Virus record (IMG/VR): IMGVR_UViG_3300042547_000361
Location: 1-64,000 of that record
DNA: 64,000 nucleotides
From: a virus
Reading direction: 5' to 3' (one strand)
In this document: piece after piece, positions 49,141 through 57,398 of the stretch
Numbering within the stretch: position 1 is the first letter of the stretch
How the letters are laid out: every line of letters begins with the position of its first letter
Notes under the pieces: model-generated
Told to the model about the DNA's origin: nothing
The model's input: only the letters and a program-made list of their open reading frames with translations
The model's database searches: none
Program-made: the position numbers and the translations under genes

Positions 49141-52057
49141 CTTCTATGTCGTCTGCGCGTCTGGTGATCTTGACGGCATTGACCCGCATGGGCGGGCCGT
49201 CCGTCTTGGCCATCATGTCCTTGCGCTGCATGAAGTTGGTAATGAACAGCTTGGATATCTGCTCGCGGAAGGTGTTGTAGCTAAAGCTCATGGCCGAGCA
49301 GTACGACCGCAGCAATCGCTCTTCGATGTAGAAGTCCACACCGCCACCACCGACGCCGTGCTCGACCCGGCCCATAACCTCCGAGCGCGTGGTGTTCTTG
49401 CCAACGATAGAGCCGTCGCTGAACACCGCCGACACGCCGGCCTTCTCGCCAAACTTGACCACCACGAACTTGCCCTGGAACTCCTGAATGTAGGCGTTGA
49501 GCACATCCTCGGCGGTGCGCTTGCCACTGGCGATGCTTTGGCGCTGGCTCTCAAATGTGTCTCTGAGCACGTTGATGATCTCCTGCATGGGAATCTCGGC
49601 CAGCCCCGTGTGCTGGCTATTGCACAGGATGCCAGCGGCAACGATGATCCCAGCCCCCGCCATCCAGAAGCGCTCATCGTTGGGGGCGTTGAACTCCTTG
49701 TACATCTGCGCCACGGTCTGCGGCACGAGCTTCTTGAGGTAGTCCACGTTGTTCACAAAGTACCGCGCCAGCACATCGCCTGCCAAGCCGTAGTTGCCCT
49801 GCAAGGACTTGATGATCTCGATCTCCTGCGCATCCCAGTCCAGCTTCTCGTCCATCGACATCTCGATCAGGCGGCGCAGCTCGCCCTCAGATGAGTGCTG
49901 GCGCACGCTTGTCAGGTAGTCCACCGCTGGCCGGTTCGATGACATCAGCGCCAGGGCTGCCCAGATCGACAGGTTCAACCGCTCGCGGTTGGTGCCAGAC
50001 TCCATCCTCTCTTTGCCGCGACCCTCGGACATACTGAAGAGGAAGGCAGGGAACCACTCAAAGTCGTTGCGGTTGTTGGTGGTGATCTCGTCGGTGACAA
50101 GCGGCAAGCTGCGCAGGTGCCCCAGGCGCTGCTGCATGGCCACGGCAGATGTGCCAGAGCCTGTGCGGTAGTGGATCGGGTGGCCCCAGACAGAGGCGGC
50201 GGTGTCGAGCGCCAGGGACTTGCCAGTACCCGACTCAGCCGAGGCGCAGTGGACGGTGAGACCGAAGAGGCCCGTAAAGCGCATGAGGGGCGACGCCACG
50301 CCTGCCAGGAAGATCGTCAGGTGCTTCCACAGCTTGCGGCGCACCATCATGTTGATGACCGCCTGCCACGCCTCCAGCGTCCCGGCAGGTTTGGTGTTGT
50401 TGACGATGTTCTCCAGCCCCGCCATAGGCACAAAGATGGGCTCGGCACCGGCCTTGTAGATGGAGCTGTTGAAGACGAAGCTGTCGTCGTCTTGCCAGCC
50501 GTACGCTGACGGGATGCGGATGGGGGATTTTTCGGTGCTCATTTTCTCAACGCTTGCGCGTACGTACTCGTACAGGTTCTTGTCATTGCCCGAGCCGAAC
50601 GCGGCCAGGATGTTCTGGGTGGCCAGATGCTTGAGCGCATCGTCTCTGGCAGCCATGCTTTTTTGCGGCAGCAGGACTTCTTGAATCTGGTCTTTGCGCA
50701 CAGCCAGCAGGTGCACCTCGTGGGTGCCGTTGTTGTTCAGGATGTCCACGGGGAATAGGTCGTAGGGCAGCAGCATGTGCTGGCGCTTGATGGTGTTGCC
50801 GTCGCCGTCTTCCTCTTCCTTCTCGATGAACACGCCGCCGTACCGGCCAAACGCATAGCCCCGAGGTGGCTCTGGGCGGTAAATCTTCTGCGGTGGTGCA
50901 TCTTCTACAGGCACCTCAAGCTCGACGGCCTCGGTCACCGCGTTGATCTTGCGGCCCCAGCCCAGCGGGTTGGTGATCTTGCCCCTGTGCGGGCACTTGG
51001 TACACACGCCGGGGTTGGCATCGTTCATGGCCTCGCACGAGTACGGCCCTTTGATCTCGTGCAGCTTCCTGTACATCCGGTCGTGATCGTACGGGTGCAT
51101 GTCGCTCAGCCAGATGCCAGCCTTGTCGCCGTCTATGCAGACCTTGGTCCAGCTCAGCAGCCCACGCCACAGCGGCTCCATGCCGTCCTCGGACGCGTTC
51201 TCGATGTAGTGCGCAATCTGACCGCAGCCGGTGCCGTCCTTGGTCTTGAGCAGGATTTTTTTGAAGCGCGTGATGCTGTTGCCGATGATGGCCTGCGCAG
51301 TGGGCGAAAGAGAAGAGACACTGGTTGGTCTCTGCCCTGGCAGGGCAAGGGAGGTAGTCCTCTGAACTACTACGTCTTTGTTAAAGCCTTCAGCCGTCAA
51401 GATAGCATCGAGGTCGTCCACGGCAAAGCGGTTGCCCTCAGAGATGAAGCGCACCTTGGTGACCTCACGTACGCGCTTGCCGTTCTTGACCCCGGTATTG
51501 ATCGTGTCGAACACGCGCAAGACCCTGGACGCATCGCCGGTCACAGCGTTGTCGATCTTCAGCTCGTGCTTGTGGCACAGCTCCTTGAACCGCTTGGCCA
51601 GGGGGAACCAGTCCTCCTTGAACAGCATCTCATTGAGCGGCCAGTACGCGTGTATGCCGCCGCCTGAGTGCACAAGCCAGGGGTCACCCAGGCCAGACAG
51701 CCCTGTGTCCTCACAGAACTTTTGCAGTGCAGCCGCCGCAGCCTTGGCGCTGGGGTACGACTTCGGTTTGATGACGCCATCGGCGTCGGGGATGTCTTTG
51801 GTGTGGTTGCAGTCCAGATCAACGGCCAGCACTTGGCTGGCGTGCATGTTGTCCTTGGTGCGGTCTTTGTTGGTGCCGAACGTGGCCAGCGCGAAATATG
51901 TGTCGTAACCCTTCTTGGCCCACTTCTCAACCGTGGGCATGATCTCTTCCAGCGTCTCCCCGAAAACGTGTTCTTTCTTGTTTGTAAGCTCTGCCGCGCA
52001 GTAATACCCATTACCCGGCGACGGCAGAACCTCCGCTAGAAACTCAAGCGGTGTCAT
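49100..52057 (-). CDS. Primase-polymerase and SF3-type helicase fusion (985 aa)
   Basis: The N-terminal AEP-type primase has VLAVDLDC (Asp80, Asp82), SGGGIHAYW (His136) and DASRVLRV (Asp175, Arg178). A Cys cluster (CEAMNDANPGVCTKCPH, about 345-362) may bind zinc. The C-terminal helicase of the DUF927-like kind has Walker A SAESGTGKS (Lys near 612), Walker B LPLVTDE, and a sensor-like SEGRGKERM. It would prime and unwind phage DNA for the family A polymerase. Length is normal for such fusions. Confidence 0.8.
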   Translation of the reverse strand: MTPLEFLAEVLPSPGNGYYCAAELTNKKEHVFGETLEEIMPTVEKWAKKGYDTYFALATFGTNKDRTKDNMHASQVLAVDLDCNHTKDIPDADGVIKPKSYPSAKAAAAALQKFCEDTGLSGLGDPWLVHSGGGIHAYWPLNEMLFKEDWFPLAKRFKELCHKHELKIDNAVTGDASRVLRVFDTINTGVKNGKRVREVTKVRFISEGNRFAVDDLDAILTAEGFNKDVVVQRTTSLALPGQRPTSVSSLSPTAQAIIGNSITRFKKILLKTKDGTGCGQIAHYIENASEDGMEPLWRGLLSWTKVCIDGDKAGIWLSDMHPYDHDRMYRKLHEIKGPYSCEAMNDANPGVCTKCPHRGKITNPLGWGRKINAVTEAVELEVPVEDAPPQKIYRPEPPRGYAFGRYGGVFIEKEEEDGDGNTIKRQHMLLPYDLFPVDILNNNGTHEVHLLAVRKDQIQEVLLPQKSMAARDDALKHLATQNILAAFGSGNDKNLYEYVRASVEKMSTEKSPIRIPSAYGWQDDDSFVFNSSIYKAGAEPIFVPMAGLENIVNNTKPAGTLEAWQAVINMMVRRKLWKHLTIFLAGVASPLMRFTGLFGLTVHCASAESGTGKSLALDTAASVWGHPIHYRTGSGTSAVAMQQRLGHLRSLPLVTDEITTNNRNDFEWFPAFLFSMSEGRGKERMESGTNRERLNLSIWAALALMSSNRPAVDYLTSVRQHSSEGELRRLIEMSMDEKLDWDAQEIEIIKSLQGNYGLAGDVLARYFVNNVDYLKKLVPQTVAQMYKEFNAPNDERFWMAGAGIIVAAGILCNSQHTGLAEIPMQEIINVLRDTFESQRQSIASGKRTAEDVLNAYIQEFQGKFVVVKFGEKAGVSAVFSDGSIVGKNTTRSEVMGRVEHGVGGGGVDFYIEERLLRSYCSAMSFSYNTFREQISKLFITNFMQRKDMMAKTDGPPMRVNAVKITRRADDIEDAILQPLVPVAVG

Positions 52058-52078
52058 AAGGCTCCTTGGCGCTGGGGG

Positions 52079-52231
52079 TTAGTGTGTCAGTTGGGCTTTG
52101 AGTTCGGCGTTCTCGTCGATCAGTTGGGCAATGCGCATGCACAGCTCCTGCACAAGCTCGTCGTTCTTCTCCATGTACGCATGGCGCAGGAGTTCCTCAT
52201 TGGTCATGTTGGCAAGTTGTACTCGTGACAT
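52079..52231 (-). CDS. Small leucine-zipper-like protein (50 aa)
   Basis: ATG 52229-52231 follows GGAGAAGAAT and overlaps the HTH gene end by 28 bases; TAA at 52079-52081. It begins MSRVQLANMTNEELLRHAYM and ends with a heptad-like IAQLIDENAELKAQL, which suggests a dimerising coiled coil. It might be a partner of the HTH protein encoded just upstream. Confidence 0.6.
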   Translation of the reverse strand: MSRVQLANMTNEELLRHAYMEKNDELVQELCMRIAQLIDENAELKAQLTH

Positions 52232-52482
52232 ATTCTTCTCCATGCCTCATCGGCTGTGCGTGAGGACTTCATGATTATTAGTAGCAGCTCCACGCGATTT
52301 TGATACGCAACGAAAACGTCTTTACCCATGAACCAATTATATACGGTCTGCCGGGTGACGCCAAGGGCTTGCGCAATCTTGGTCACTGGAAAGTCGAGGT
52401 GGACAGCCCATCGCCCAAGCTGATTGCCTGGGGTCTTGGGCGCTGATAGAACAGCGTCGATTGTTTTTTGAGAGTAGGACAT
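52204..52482 (-). CDS. HTH DNA-binding protein (92 aa)
   Basis: Residues 32-52 (PVTKIAQALGVTRQTVYNWF) form a clear helix-turn-helix of the transposase/Cro-like kind. The remainder is helical with a conserved-looking VELLLIIMKSSRTADEAWRR. The gene precedes the primase-helicase in the leftward unit. A palindrome 38 bases upstream (52520-52533) could be its operator. Likely a transcription regulator or replication-origin binder. Confidence 0.7.
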   Translation of the reverse strand: MSYSQKTIDAVLSAPKTPGNQLGRWAVHLDFPVTKIAQALGVTRQTVYNWFMGKDVFVAYQNRVELLLIIMKSSRTADEAWRRICHEYNLPT

Positions 52483-52519
52483 TGTTGTATTGGGTGGGGG
52501 TACTCGCTGCGTCTGCGGC

Positions 52520-52533
52520 TATAGCTGGCTATA
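52520..52533. promoter_or_regulatory. TATAGC-TG-GCTATA inverted repeat
   Basis: Perfect 6 bp arms around two bases, 38 bases before the HTH gene start and in the only non-coding gap of this part (52483-52614). Suitable in size for a small HTH dimer. No good -35/-10 pair was found beside it. Confidence 0.4.
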
Positions 52534-52614
52534 CGGCTGCTTCTTTATCCAGCTAAGTGAGCATCCTTGCGGTCTGGCCGACCCGCCGCAGCATCCGCTT
52601 TCCCCCCGAACTCC

Positions 52615-53589
52615 TTACTCGTCGTCCCAGTCGCTGACGATGTCAGCGAGCTTGGACTTCTTGGCGGGTACCGCAGTCTCCTTAGAAGGAGCCTTGCGCA
52701 CTTCTGGCTCGTCGTCCTCGGCTGCCGCTGGCTTGGTCTTGGGAGCCTTGGCCTTCGGTGCTGGGGCTTCCTCTTCCTCGGCTTCAGGCTCGACCTTGGG
52801 CGCGGCCTTGGCCTGCGTCGGCTTGCCGGGGATATCCATCGGCGCTGCCTTGGGCTTGACGCCATCGGCCTGGGCAACGGTCATAACCACTGCCCGCTTG
52901 GCATCGTCGCTCTCAGCCTGCCGGGTAACAACGTCGTACTCGGCGTCCTCCAGCCAGCGCACGGGCGTGAAGAACAGCTTGGGGCTCTCGGCCTTGGTGT
53001 CGAACTTCATGCGGGTGACGATCTGCTCGGGGTTGACCGGAGGCGTCTGCGCAGCCAGGAACCGTGCATAGGCTTGCAGCGGGCGCTTGTCGCCATCTTC
53101 CTTGCCGAAGATTGAGGTCGCGGGCAGCGTAAGCTGCAGCACATCGCCGTCGGGGTTGTTGGCCAGCACCACAGCCAAGCGCTGTTGGAAGCGGCAGGCG
53201 CGGCTGTTGCCGTTGCCAGACCCTGCTTCGTTCTGGGGGCAGCCCATGCAGGTCTTGTTCTGCGGCTCCTTGAGGGAGGCGTCGGGCTTCTCGCCGTCAT
53301 TGCTCCAGCAGTCCGGGCCTGCGATCTTGTCTGGGTCGTACGCACCTGCGTAGAAGATGCGGCTGACTTTGGGCGCTGCCTTGACGACAACCACATCGAG
53401 GTGACGGTCATCAATGGATGCGATCTCCTTGCCACCAGAGACAAGGCGGAACACACCGCCCTTGATGGAGATGCGCTTGGTCGAGGCACCAGCACTGCCG
53501 CCCGTCAGGGCTTTGGCAGTTTCAGACAGCTCGTTGTTGCGAGCGAAGGCGGGGACATTGGATGCGTTAAAAAGCGTGATGTTGCTCAT
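52615..53589 (-). CDS. Single-strand DNA-binding-like protein (324 aa)
   Basis: The N-terminal 220 residues are globular. They include CWSNDG (about 94-99) and CMGCPQNEAGSGNG then ACRF (about 114-133), a Cys pattern seen in phage ssDNA-binding proteins and able to hold zinc. A long Pro/Ala/Lys/Glu linker leads to an acidic end, SDWDDE, the hallmark of SSB tails that recruit partners. It would coat replication intermediates. Start follows GAGTTAACC, only modest. Confidence 0.6.
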   Translation of the reverse strand: MSNITLFNASNVPAFARNNELSETAKALTGGSAGASTKRISIKGGVFRLVSGGKEIASIDDRHLDVVVVKAAPKVSRIFYAGAYDPDKIAGPDCWSNDGEKPDASLKEPQNKTCMGCPQNEAGSGNGNSRACRFQQRLAVVLANNPDGDVLQLTLPATSIFGKEDGDKRPLQAYARFLAAQTPPVNPEQIVTRMKFDTKAESPKLFFTPVRWLEDAEYDVVTRQAESDDAKRAVVMTVAQADGVKPKAAPMDIPGKPTQAKAAPKVEPEAEEEEAPAPKAKAPKTKPAAAEDDEPEVRKAPSKETAVPAKKSKLADIVSDWDDE

Positions 53590-53596
53590 GGTTAAC

Positions 53597-54007
53597 TCAC
53601 TTGGACTTGGTTACACGAATTTCGAACTCGGTGTGCGAGTTCAGACCTGGGGGTACGACCCCTGGGTTCTCTTCCAGAAAGGTCGCCATGTTCGACTGGG
53701 CGATGCGCTTTTCCAGCAGGTCAACGACTTGGTGGTCAAGAATGAACTTCTTGAACGAGTCCCAGTCCTGCGTGTTGTAGCGCGTCTTGGTCGAGAGGGA
53801 GACCGTCCCGTAGGAGGTGTTGACAGACTTCAGGCCGAGCGCCTTCATCTTGTCTTTGATGGCAAAGCGCACCTCGTCTTGCTGAGCCTTGAGCTGCTCC
53901 ACCGCAGTGTCGTACTCTTTGGTCAGCGCGTCGATGCGCGACTTGATCTTGGTATGTATCTTCACGAGGAGGTCGATTGGGACCACCTCATCTTCAGTTT
54001 CCGTCAT
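53597..54007 (-). CDS. Coiled-coil recombination-associated protein (136 aa), Gp157-like
   Basis: ATG follows AGGAGAAAGCAC. N-terminal coiled coil (IKSRIDALTKEYDTAVEQLK and on to 60), then a beta part with KALGLKSVNTSYGTVSLSTK and TRYNTQDWDSFKKF. This order is like the Gp157/Gam-type proteins found beside SSB genes in phage recombination modules. Specific function (host nuclease inhibition or annealing aid) is inferred from context. Confidence 0.55.
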   Translation of the reverse strand: MTETEDEVVPIDLLVKIHTKIKSRIDALTKEYDTAVEQLKAQQDEVRFAIKDKMKALGLKSVNTSYGTVSLSTKTRYNTQDWDSFKKFILDHQVVDLLEKRIAQSNMATFLEENPGVVPPGLNSHTEFEIRVTKSK

Positions 54008-54025
54008 GTGCTTTCTCCTGTTGTT

Positions 54026-54042
54026 TTGTCAAGCGTTGGACA
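54026..54042 (-). promoter_or_regulatory. TGTCCAACGCTTGACAA repeat, copy 1
   Basis: Identical to 63595-63611 and located about 20 bases upstream of the Gp157-like gene start. TTGACA is embedded. May be a phage-specific promoter element or a regulator site. Confidence 0.4.
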
Positions 54043-54079
54043 GTTTACACGGGTTTTTGGCTTTTGCAAGTGCCTCCTT

Positions 54080-54586
54080 TCATGTCTTTGGTGCGTGGGT
54101 GTGTAGGCGCTTTTCTGCGGCTTTGCGTGCCGTTACTGCTTGTTGCACACTGCTAAAAAACCCAACAAGGATTACTCTGTTCTCGTGCTGTATGCGCACG
54201 CGCCACATGTTTCTGCGGGCGTACCAGCCCACACCTTTGTGCCCACTGGCGTTGTTTCTGTACACCTGTTTGTTTTGGTTACTTTGTCCGTCTGATACCA
54301 CGCGTAAGTTGGCAAGACGGTTGTTTGACGGGTTCCTGTCTTTGTGGTCGATCAGCCCCGCAGGATCAACGCCGTAAGCGTACGCCCAGGCAAGCCTGTG
54401 TGCTTTGTAGCTCTTGCCATGCAACCCGATGTACACGTAGCCAGACTTATGTAGCCAGCCTGCACGGTCCCCGGCGCGTACAGTGCCCTTACTAATGCGC
54501 CACGTAAATAACCCGCTGTTGGGGTCGTAGTCAAGTAGCGTGTGCAGCGCTGACTGTGTCGGCAGCGATATAATTTTTCGAGTCAT
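54080..54586 (-). CDS. HNH homing endonuclease with AP2 domain
   Basis: A 168-residue free-standing endonuclease. The HNH motif spans about 60-95 (KAHRLAWAYAYG, GLIDHKDRNPSNNRLANLR with Asp80-His81 and Asn88). An AP2 DNA-binding domain follows at about 113-160 (SGHKGVGWYARRNMWRVRIQ). Such genes are selfish inserts. This one splits the leftward unit between the Gp157-like and helicase genes and has unusual flanking gaps on both sides (72 and 65 bases). Confidence 0.88.
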   Translation of the reverse strand: MTRKIISLPTQSALHTLLDYDPNSGLFTWRISKGTVRAGDRAGWLHKSGYVYIGLHGKSYKAHRLAWAYAYGVDPAGLIDHKDRNPSNNRLANLRVVSDGQSNQNKQVYRNNASGHKGVGWYARRNMWRVRIQHENRVILVGFFSSVQQAVTARKAAEKRLHTHAPKT

Positions 54587-54611
54587 ACGAAGCGCCTTTC
54601 GTGTTGATTAG

Positions 54612-54644
54612 AAGCCCTGTGCGCATTCCCGTGCCACAGGGCTT
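54612..54644 (-). terminator. Hairpin after the helicase gene
   Basis: Perfect 10 bp arms AAGCCCTGTG (54612-54621) and CACAGGGCTT (54635-54644) with a 13-base loop, 8 bases past the helicase stop. Read leftward it is followed by CTAATCAACA, without a U-run. It may be an attenuator or a decay barrier and not a full terminator. Confidence 0.45.
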
Positions 54645-54651
54645 TGCCATT

Positions 54652-56211
54652 CTAGCTTTTGATCTCGGCCTCAAACATGGCAGTGAGCATGTCGTTGTCA
54701 GTGACGCGAGCCGTCAGTGCCTTGAACATCTTGCGCTCGATGGGCGAGCCTTGGATGTGCACCACGGTGACCTTGTCGCTGTTCTGGCCCTTGCGATCAG
54801 CCCGAGCGATGCATTGTATGTACTGCTCCACGGACATCAAGGGGCCGTAGAACACCACGGTGTCAGCAGCAGTCAGGGTAATCCCGTGTGCAGTTGCCTG
54901 CGGCTGCATGATAAGCAGCCGGGGGTCGGGCTGCGTTTGAAAGCGCTGGATGATGTCGGCGCGTTTGGTTGCACTCACACCGCCGTGGATGACCTCGGCC
55001 TTCAAACCCTTTTTGGTCAGGTGCGTGTGGATGGCGTCGATGGTTGAGCGAAACATCGCAAAGACGATGACCTTGCGATTCGTCTCCTCCAAAATCTCCT
55101 CCAGCACGCCCAGGCGCGGGGCAGCATCGAACTCAACAACTTCCTTGGAGTCTGTGTAGGCCGCGCCGCACGAAATCTGCAGCAACTTGCTCACACCAGC
55201 AGCGGCGTTGACAGCGGTAATGGTCTCTCCTGCGGCGTGGGCCAGCATCTGATCTTTGAGCAAGTTGTAGTACTTGGTCTGCTGCGGCGTGAGCGGCACC
55301 TCGCGCACCATCGTCATGACCGGCGGCAGGTCCAGGCACTGCTCCTTGGTGAACCTGATCGCGGGCTGCAGCGCGTTGAACACATCGTCCTTGGCTGTGG
55401 CCTTGGGTGCCCACTTGAACATGGTCACCTTGTACATGACCTGATCGCGCCACGCTGTTTGGAACTGCGGCACCCCCTGCGGGTTGACCAGCTTGGCCAG
55501 CCCGTACGCATCAGCAGGCGACTGCGATGCGGGTGTCCCCGTCATCATCCACAGGTACGTGTCGGGCTTGATGATGGACTTGAGCGTCTTCCACCGCTTG
55601 GTGGTCATGGTCTTGTATGCGTTGGCCTCATCGACGATGACAAGGTCGAACCTGCCGTCTGCGTTGATCTCATCTGCGATCAGGTTAAGCCCGTCGTAGT
55701 TGCAGATCACAAACTCGTAGTCCGACTGAACCATCTCGATGCGCCGAGCAGCCTGGGGGTGGTGCGCGACAATGGCCGAGCGATGGATGATTGAGTTGTT
55801 GAGGTCGCTCATCCACGCTGCATGCATGATCGACAGCGGGCACAGGATCAAAGCGCGGCGCACAAGACCACGGCTCATCAGGTAGTCCGCTGCCCACAGC
55901 GCTGACAGTGTTTTGCCCGTGCCGGGATCGTTGAACACAAACGCCTTGCGGTGGACCGTCAGGAACGAGGCAGTATCGACTTGGTGCGCCATAGGCTTGT
56001 AGCGCCCTGGCCAGTTGTAGCGGCGCGTGATGGGCGAGGGCACATCTTTGACGCCCAGGTTGCGCAGCACCCGCACCTCTTCAAGCCCCCAGTACACCGC
56101 GACCTTGTACGTGTCGCCCTCTCGGGCAAGAATCTTGTGCTTGGGGATTAAGTTGTATCTCTGCGGGTTGCGCGTTCGAAAGACAAGCGCCTTGTCCTCT
56201 ACTATCTCCAT
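54652..56211 (-). CDS. SF2 (SNF2-type) DNA helicase/translocase (519 aa)
   Basis: ATG 56209-56211 behind AAGGAGAAAGCAG. Residues: YKPMAHQ at 71-77 (Q motif), NDPGTGKT at 94-101 (motif I), VDEANAY at 193-199 (motif II), MTGTP near 223-227 (motif III), and QCIARADRKGQ near the end (motif VI). The last pattern is typical of SNF2-like proteins. It likely remodels replication forks or removes bound proteins. Lies between two HNH genes. Confidence 0.88.
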   Translation of the reverse strand: MEIVEDKALVFRTRNPQRYNLIPKHKILAREGDTYKVAVYWGLEEVRVLRNLGVKDVPSPITRRYNWPGRYKPMAHQVDTASFLTVHRKAFVFNDPGTGKTLSALWAADYLMSRGLVRRALILCPLSIMHAAWMSDLNNSIIHRSAIVAHHPQAARRIEMVQSDYEFVICNYDGLNLIADEINADGRFDLVIVDEANAYKTMTTKRWKTLKSIIKPDTYLWMMTGTPASQSPADAYGLAKLVNPQGVPQFQTAWRDQVMYKVTMFKWAPKATAKDDVFNALQPAIRFTKEQCLDLPPVMTMVREVPLTPQQTKYYNLLKDQMLAHAAGETITAVNAAAGVSKLLQISCGAAYTDSKEVVEFDAAPRLGVLEEILEETNRKVIVFAMFRSTIDAIHTHLTKKGLKAEVIHGGVSATKRADIIQRFQTQPDPRLLIMQPQATAHGITLTAADTVVFYGPLMSVEQYIQCIARADRKGQNSDKVTVVHIQGSPIERKMFKALTARVTDNDMLTAMFEAEIKS

Positions 56212-56230
56212 CTGCTTTCTCCTTGTGTTT

Positions 56231-56494
56231 TTAAAACCGCTCGTTGAAGAACTCGTTGACCGCGTCTTCAAACTCCTTGAGGCTGAACCTGCCGCCTTCG
56301 CCGTCGCTGGGCCCGCTGCTGCGCATGATGATTAACTCATCGCCAGAGCGGCACAGTTGAAAGCTGTCGAGGAACAAGACGCTGGGCGCTTGCCTTCGCG
56401 CCTCGTTCCACACAAACACGGCGTTGTTCATGCCGATGAGCTTTTGCTCTGCGGCAGACAGCTTGGCCCACCAGTCGTCAAACGATCCAATCAC
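56231..56494 (-). CDS. Hypothetical protein (87 aa)
   Basis: Overlaps the HNH stop upstream as ATGA and carries an acidic, beta-rich middle (NAVFVWNEARRQAPSVLFLD, DELIIMRSSGPSDGEGGRFS) and a helical C-terminus (LKEFEDAVNEFFNERF). No family recognised. Short gap of 19 bases to the helicase. Confidence 0.55.
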   Translation of the reverse strand: MIGSFDDWWAKLSAAEQKLIGMNNAVFVWNEARRQAPSVLFLDSFQLCRSGDELIIMRSSGPSDGEGGRFSLKEFEDAVNEFFNERF

Positions 56495-56727
56495 TTGTTG
56501 TCTCCTTGGTTGGCGCTCTTGCTGCGCAGCCGCAGGTTGCCCGGCGATGTCTTGCCGCCCTTGCGAAGCGGCACCTTGTGGTCGATGTCTTTGCCTGCGC
56601 GGTCGATGCCCTTCTTGTCGTAGAGCCTGCGAGCTTTCTGCCGCTCCAGTTGGTCTTCGGTCTCGCCAGTTTTCTTTTGCAGTTTGTAGGCGTGCTTGTA
56701 ATCACGCTTGCCGTTTACTTGCGTCAT
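56491..56727 (-). CDS. Small HNH endonuclease (78 aa)
   Basis: The C-terminal half contains GKDIDHKVPLRKGGKTSPGN then LRLRSKSANQGDNK. This is the Asp-His pair, the GG loop, an Asn and a closing Asn..Lys of the HNH fold. The N-terminal half is a basic helix. Starts at ATG 56725-56727; a GTG at 56733 overlapping the previous stop is the alternative. It may cut at packaging or act as a homing nuclease. Confidence 0.72.
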   Translation of the reverse strand: MTQVNGKRDYKHAYKLQKKTGETEDQLERQKARRLYDKKGIDRAGKDIDHKVPLRKGGKTSPGNLRLRSKSANQGDNK

Positions 56728-56729
56728 GG

Positions 56730-57398
56730 TCACCCTCTCTTTCGGTTATGTTCACACGTTGCCACAGGACACCAGCCGCAAAGCGGTGTCGGTTTGGGGT
56801 TCCACACCCCGCTTGAATGCGCCTGCTCGATGCGGGCTACACGCTGGCGGTAGTCCCACCAGTACTCCTCGGTCTCGCCCACCATGAAGCTGGCCTTGGC
56901 GATGTCTTCCTTGACCACGAACAGCAGCGCCCCAGAGACGCGCCGGATGTGGGGGAAGTGGGCGAACACCATCAGCGCCATGAGCTTGAGCTGCTCGCGG
57001 TCTGGGTACTTGTTGTTGCCCGACTTGTAGTCCACCACCTTGGCCGTGAGGTTCTCGTCGTCGATGATGAGCAGGTCGGCAATGCCGCGCACCCATACAT
57101 CTTTGGCCATGAACCCGCACGGCTTCAGATCGGTGGTCACGCCCATCTGATACTCGCACAGCTTCCTGCCCGGCTTGTCCTTGAGCGCGTCAAGGGTAGC
57201 CTGCAAGAACGAGAACTGCGGCGGCAGGGGCGTGCCGTCCTTGATGTGCAACTCAGCCGCCGTGTGCAGCTCCTTGCCGTAGATCGTTGCGTCGGTGTCC
57301 TTGAACGGGTAGTTCTTGAGCACCTTGACCTCGTGGTACCGGCGGGGGCAGCCCTCGTAGTCCTTGAGGGAGCTGTGCGACCAAGTTACTGCTTTCAT
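56730..57398 (-). CDS. Cas4/RecB-like PD-(D/E)XK nuclease with Fe-S cysteines (222 aa)
   Basis: Asp108, Asp123 and Lys125 (VRGIADLL, VVDYKSG) form the nuclease centre, with His45 as in Cas4/AddB types. Cys17 (YEGCPRRY) and the C-terminal Cys207, Cys210 and Cys215 (CGWCPVATCEH) give the four ligands of an iron-sulfur cluster. It would act as a 5' or 3' exonuclease that prepares ends for annealing. ATG 57398 overlaps the previous stop as TGATG. No cas genes or CRISPR array are nearby, so it is a phage recombination nuclease. Confidence 0.82.
   Translation of the reverse strand: MKAVTWSHSSLKDYEGCPRRYHEVKVLKNYPFKDTDATIYGKELHTAAELHIKDGTPLPPQFSFLQATLDALKDKPGRKLCEYQMGVTTDLKPCGFMAKDVWVRGIADLLIIDDENLTAKVVDYKSGNNKYPDREQLKLMALMVFAHFPHIRRVSGALLFVVKEDIAKASFMVGETEEYWWDYRQRVARIEQAHSSGVWNPKPTPLCGWCPVATCEHNRKRG

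Noticed and set aside
50777-51667. Rightward frame of 296 codons opposite the primase-helicase
   Set aside because: The primase motifs on the leftward strand are intact, and the rightward frame has no neighbours in its direction.
56730-57398. Cas4-like gene considered as part of a CRISPR-Cas system
   Set aside because: No other cas gene or array was seen; such nucleases are common in phage recombination modules.
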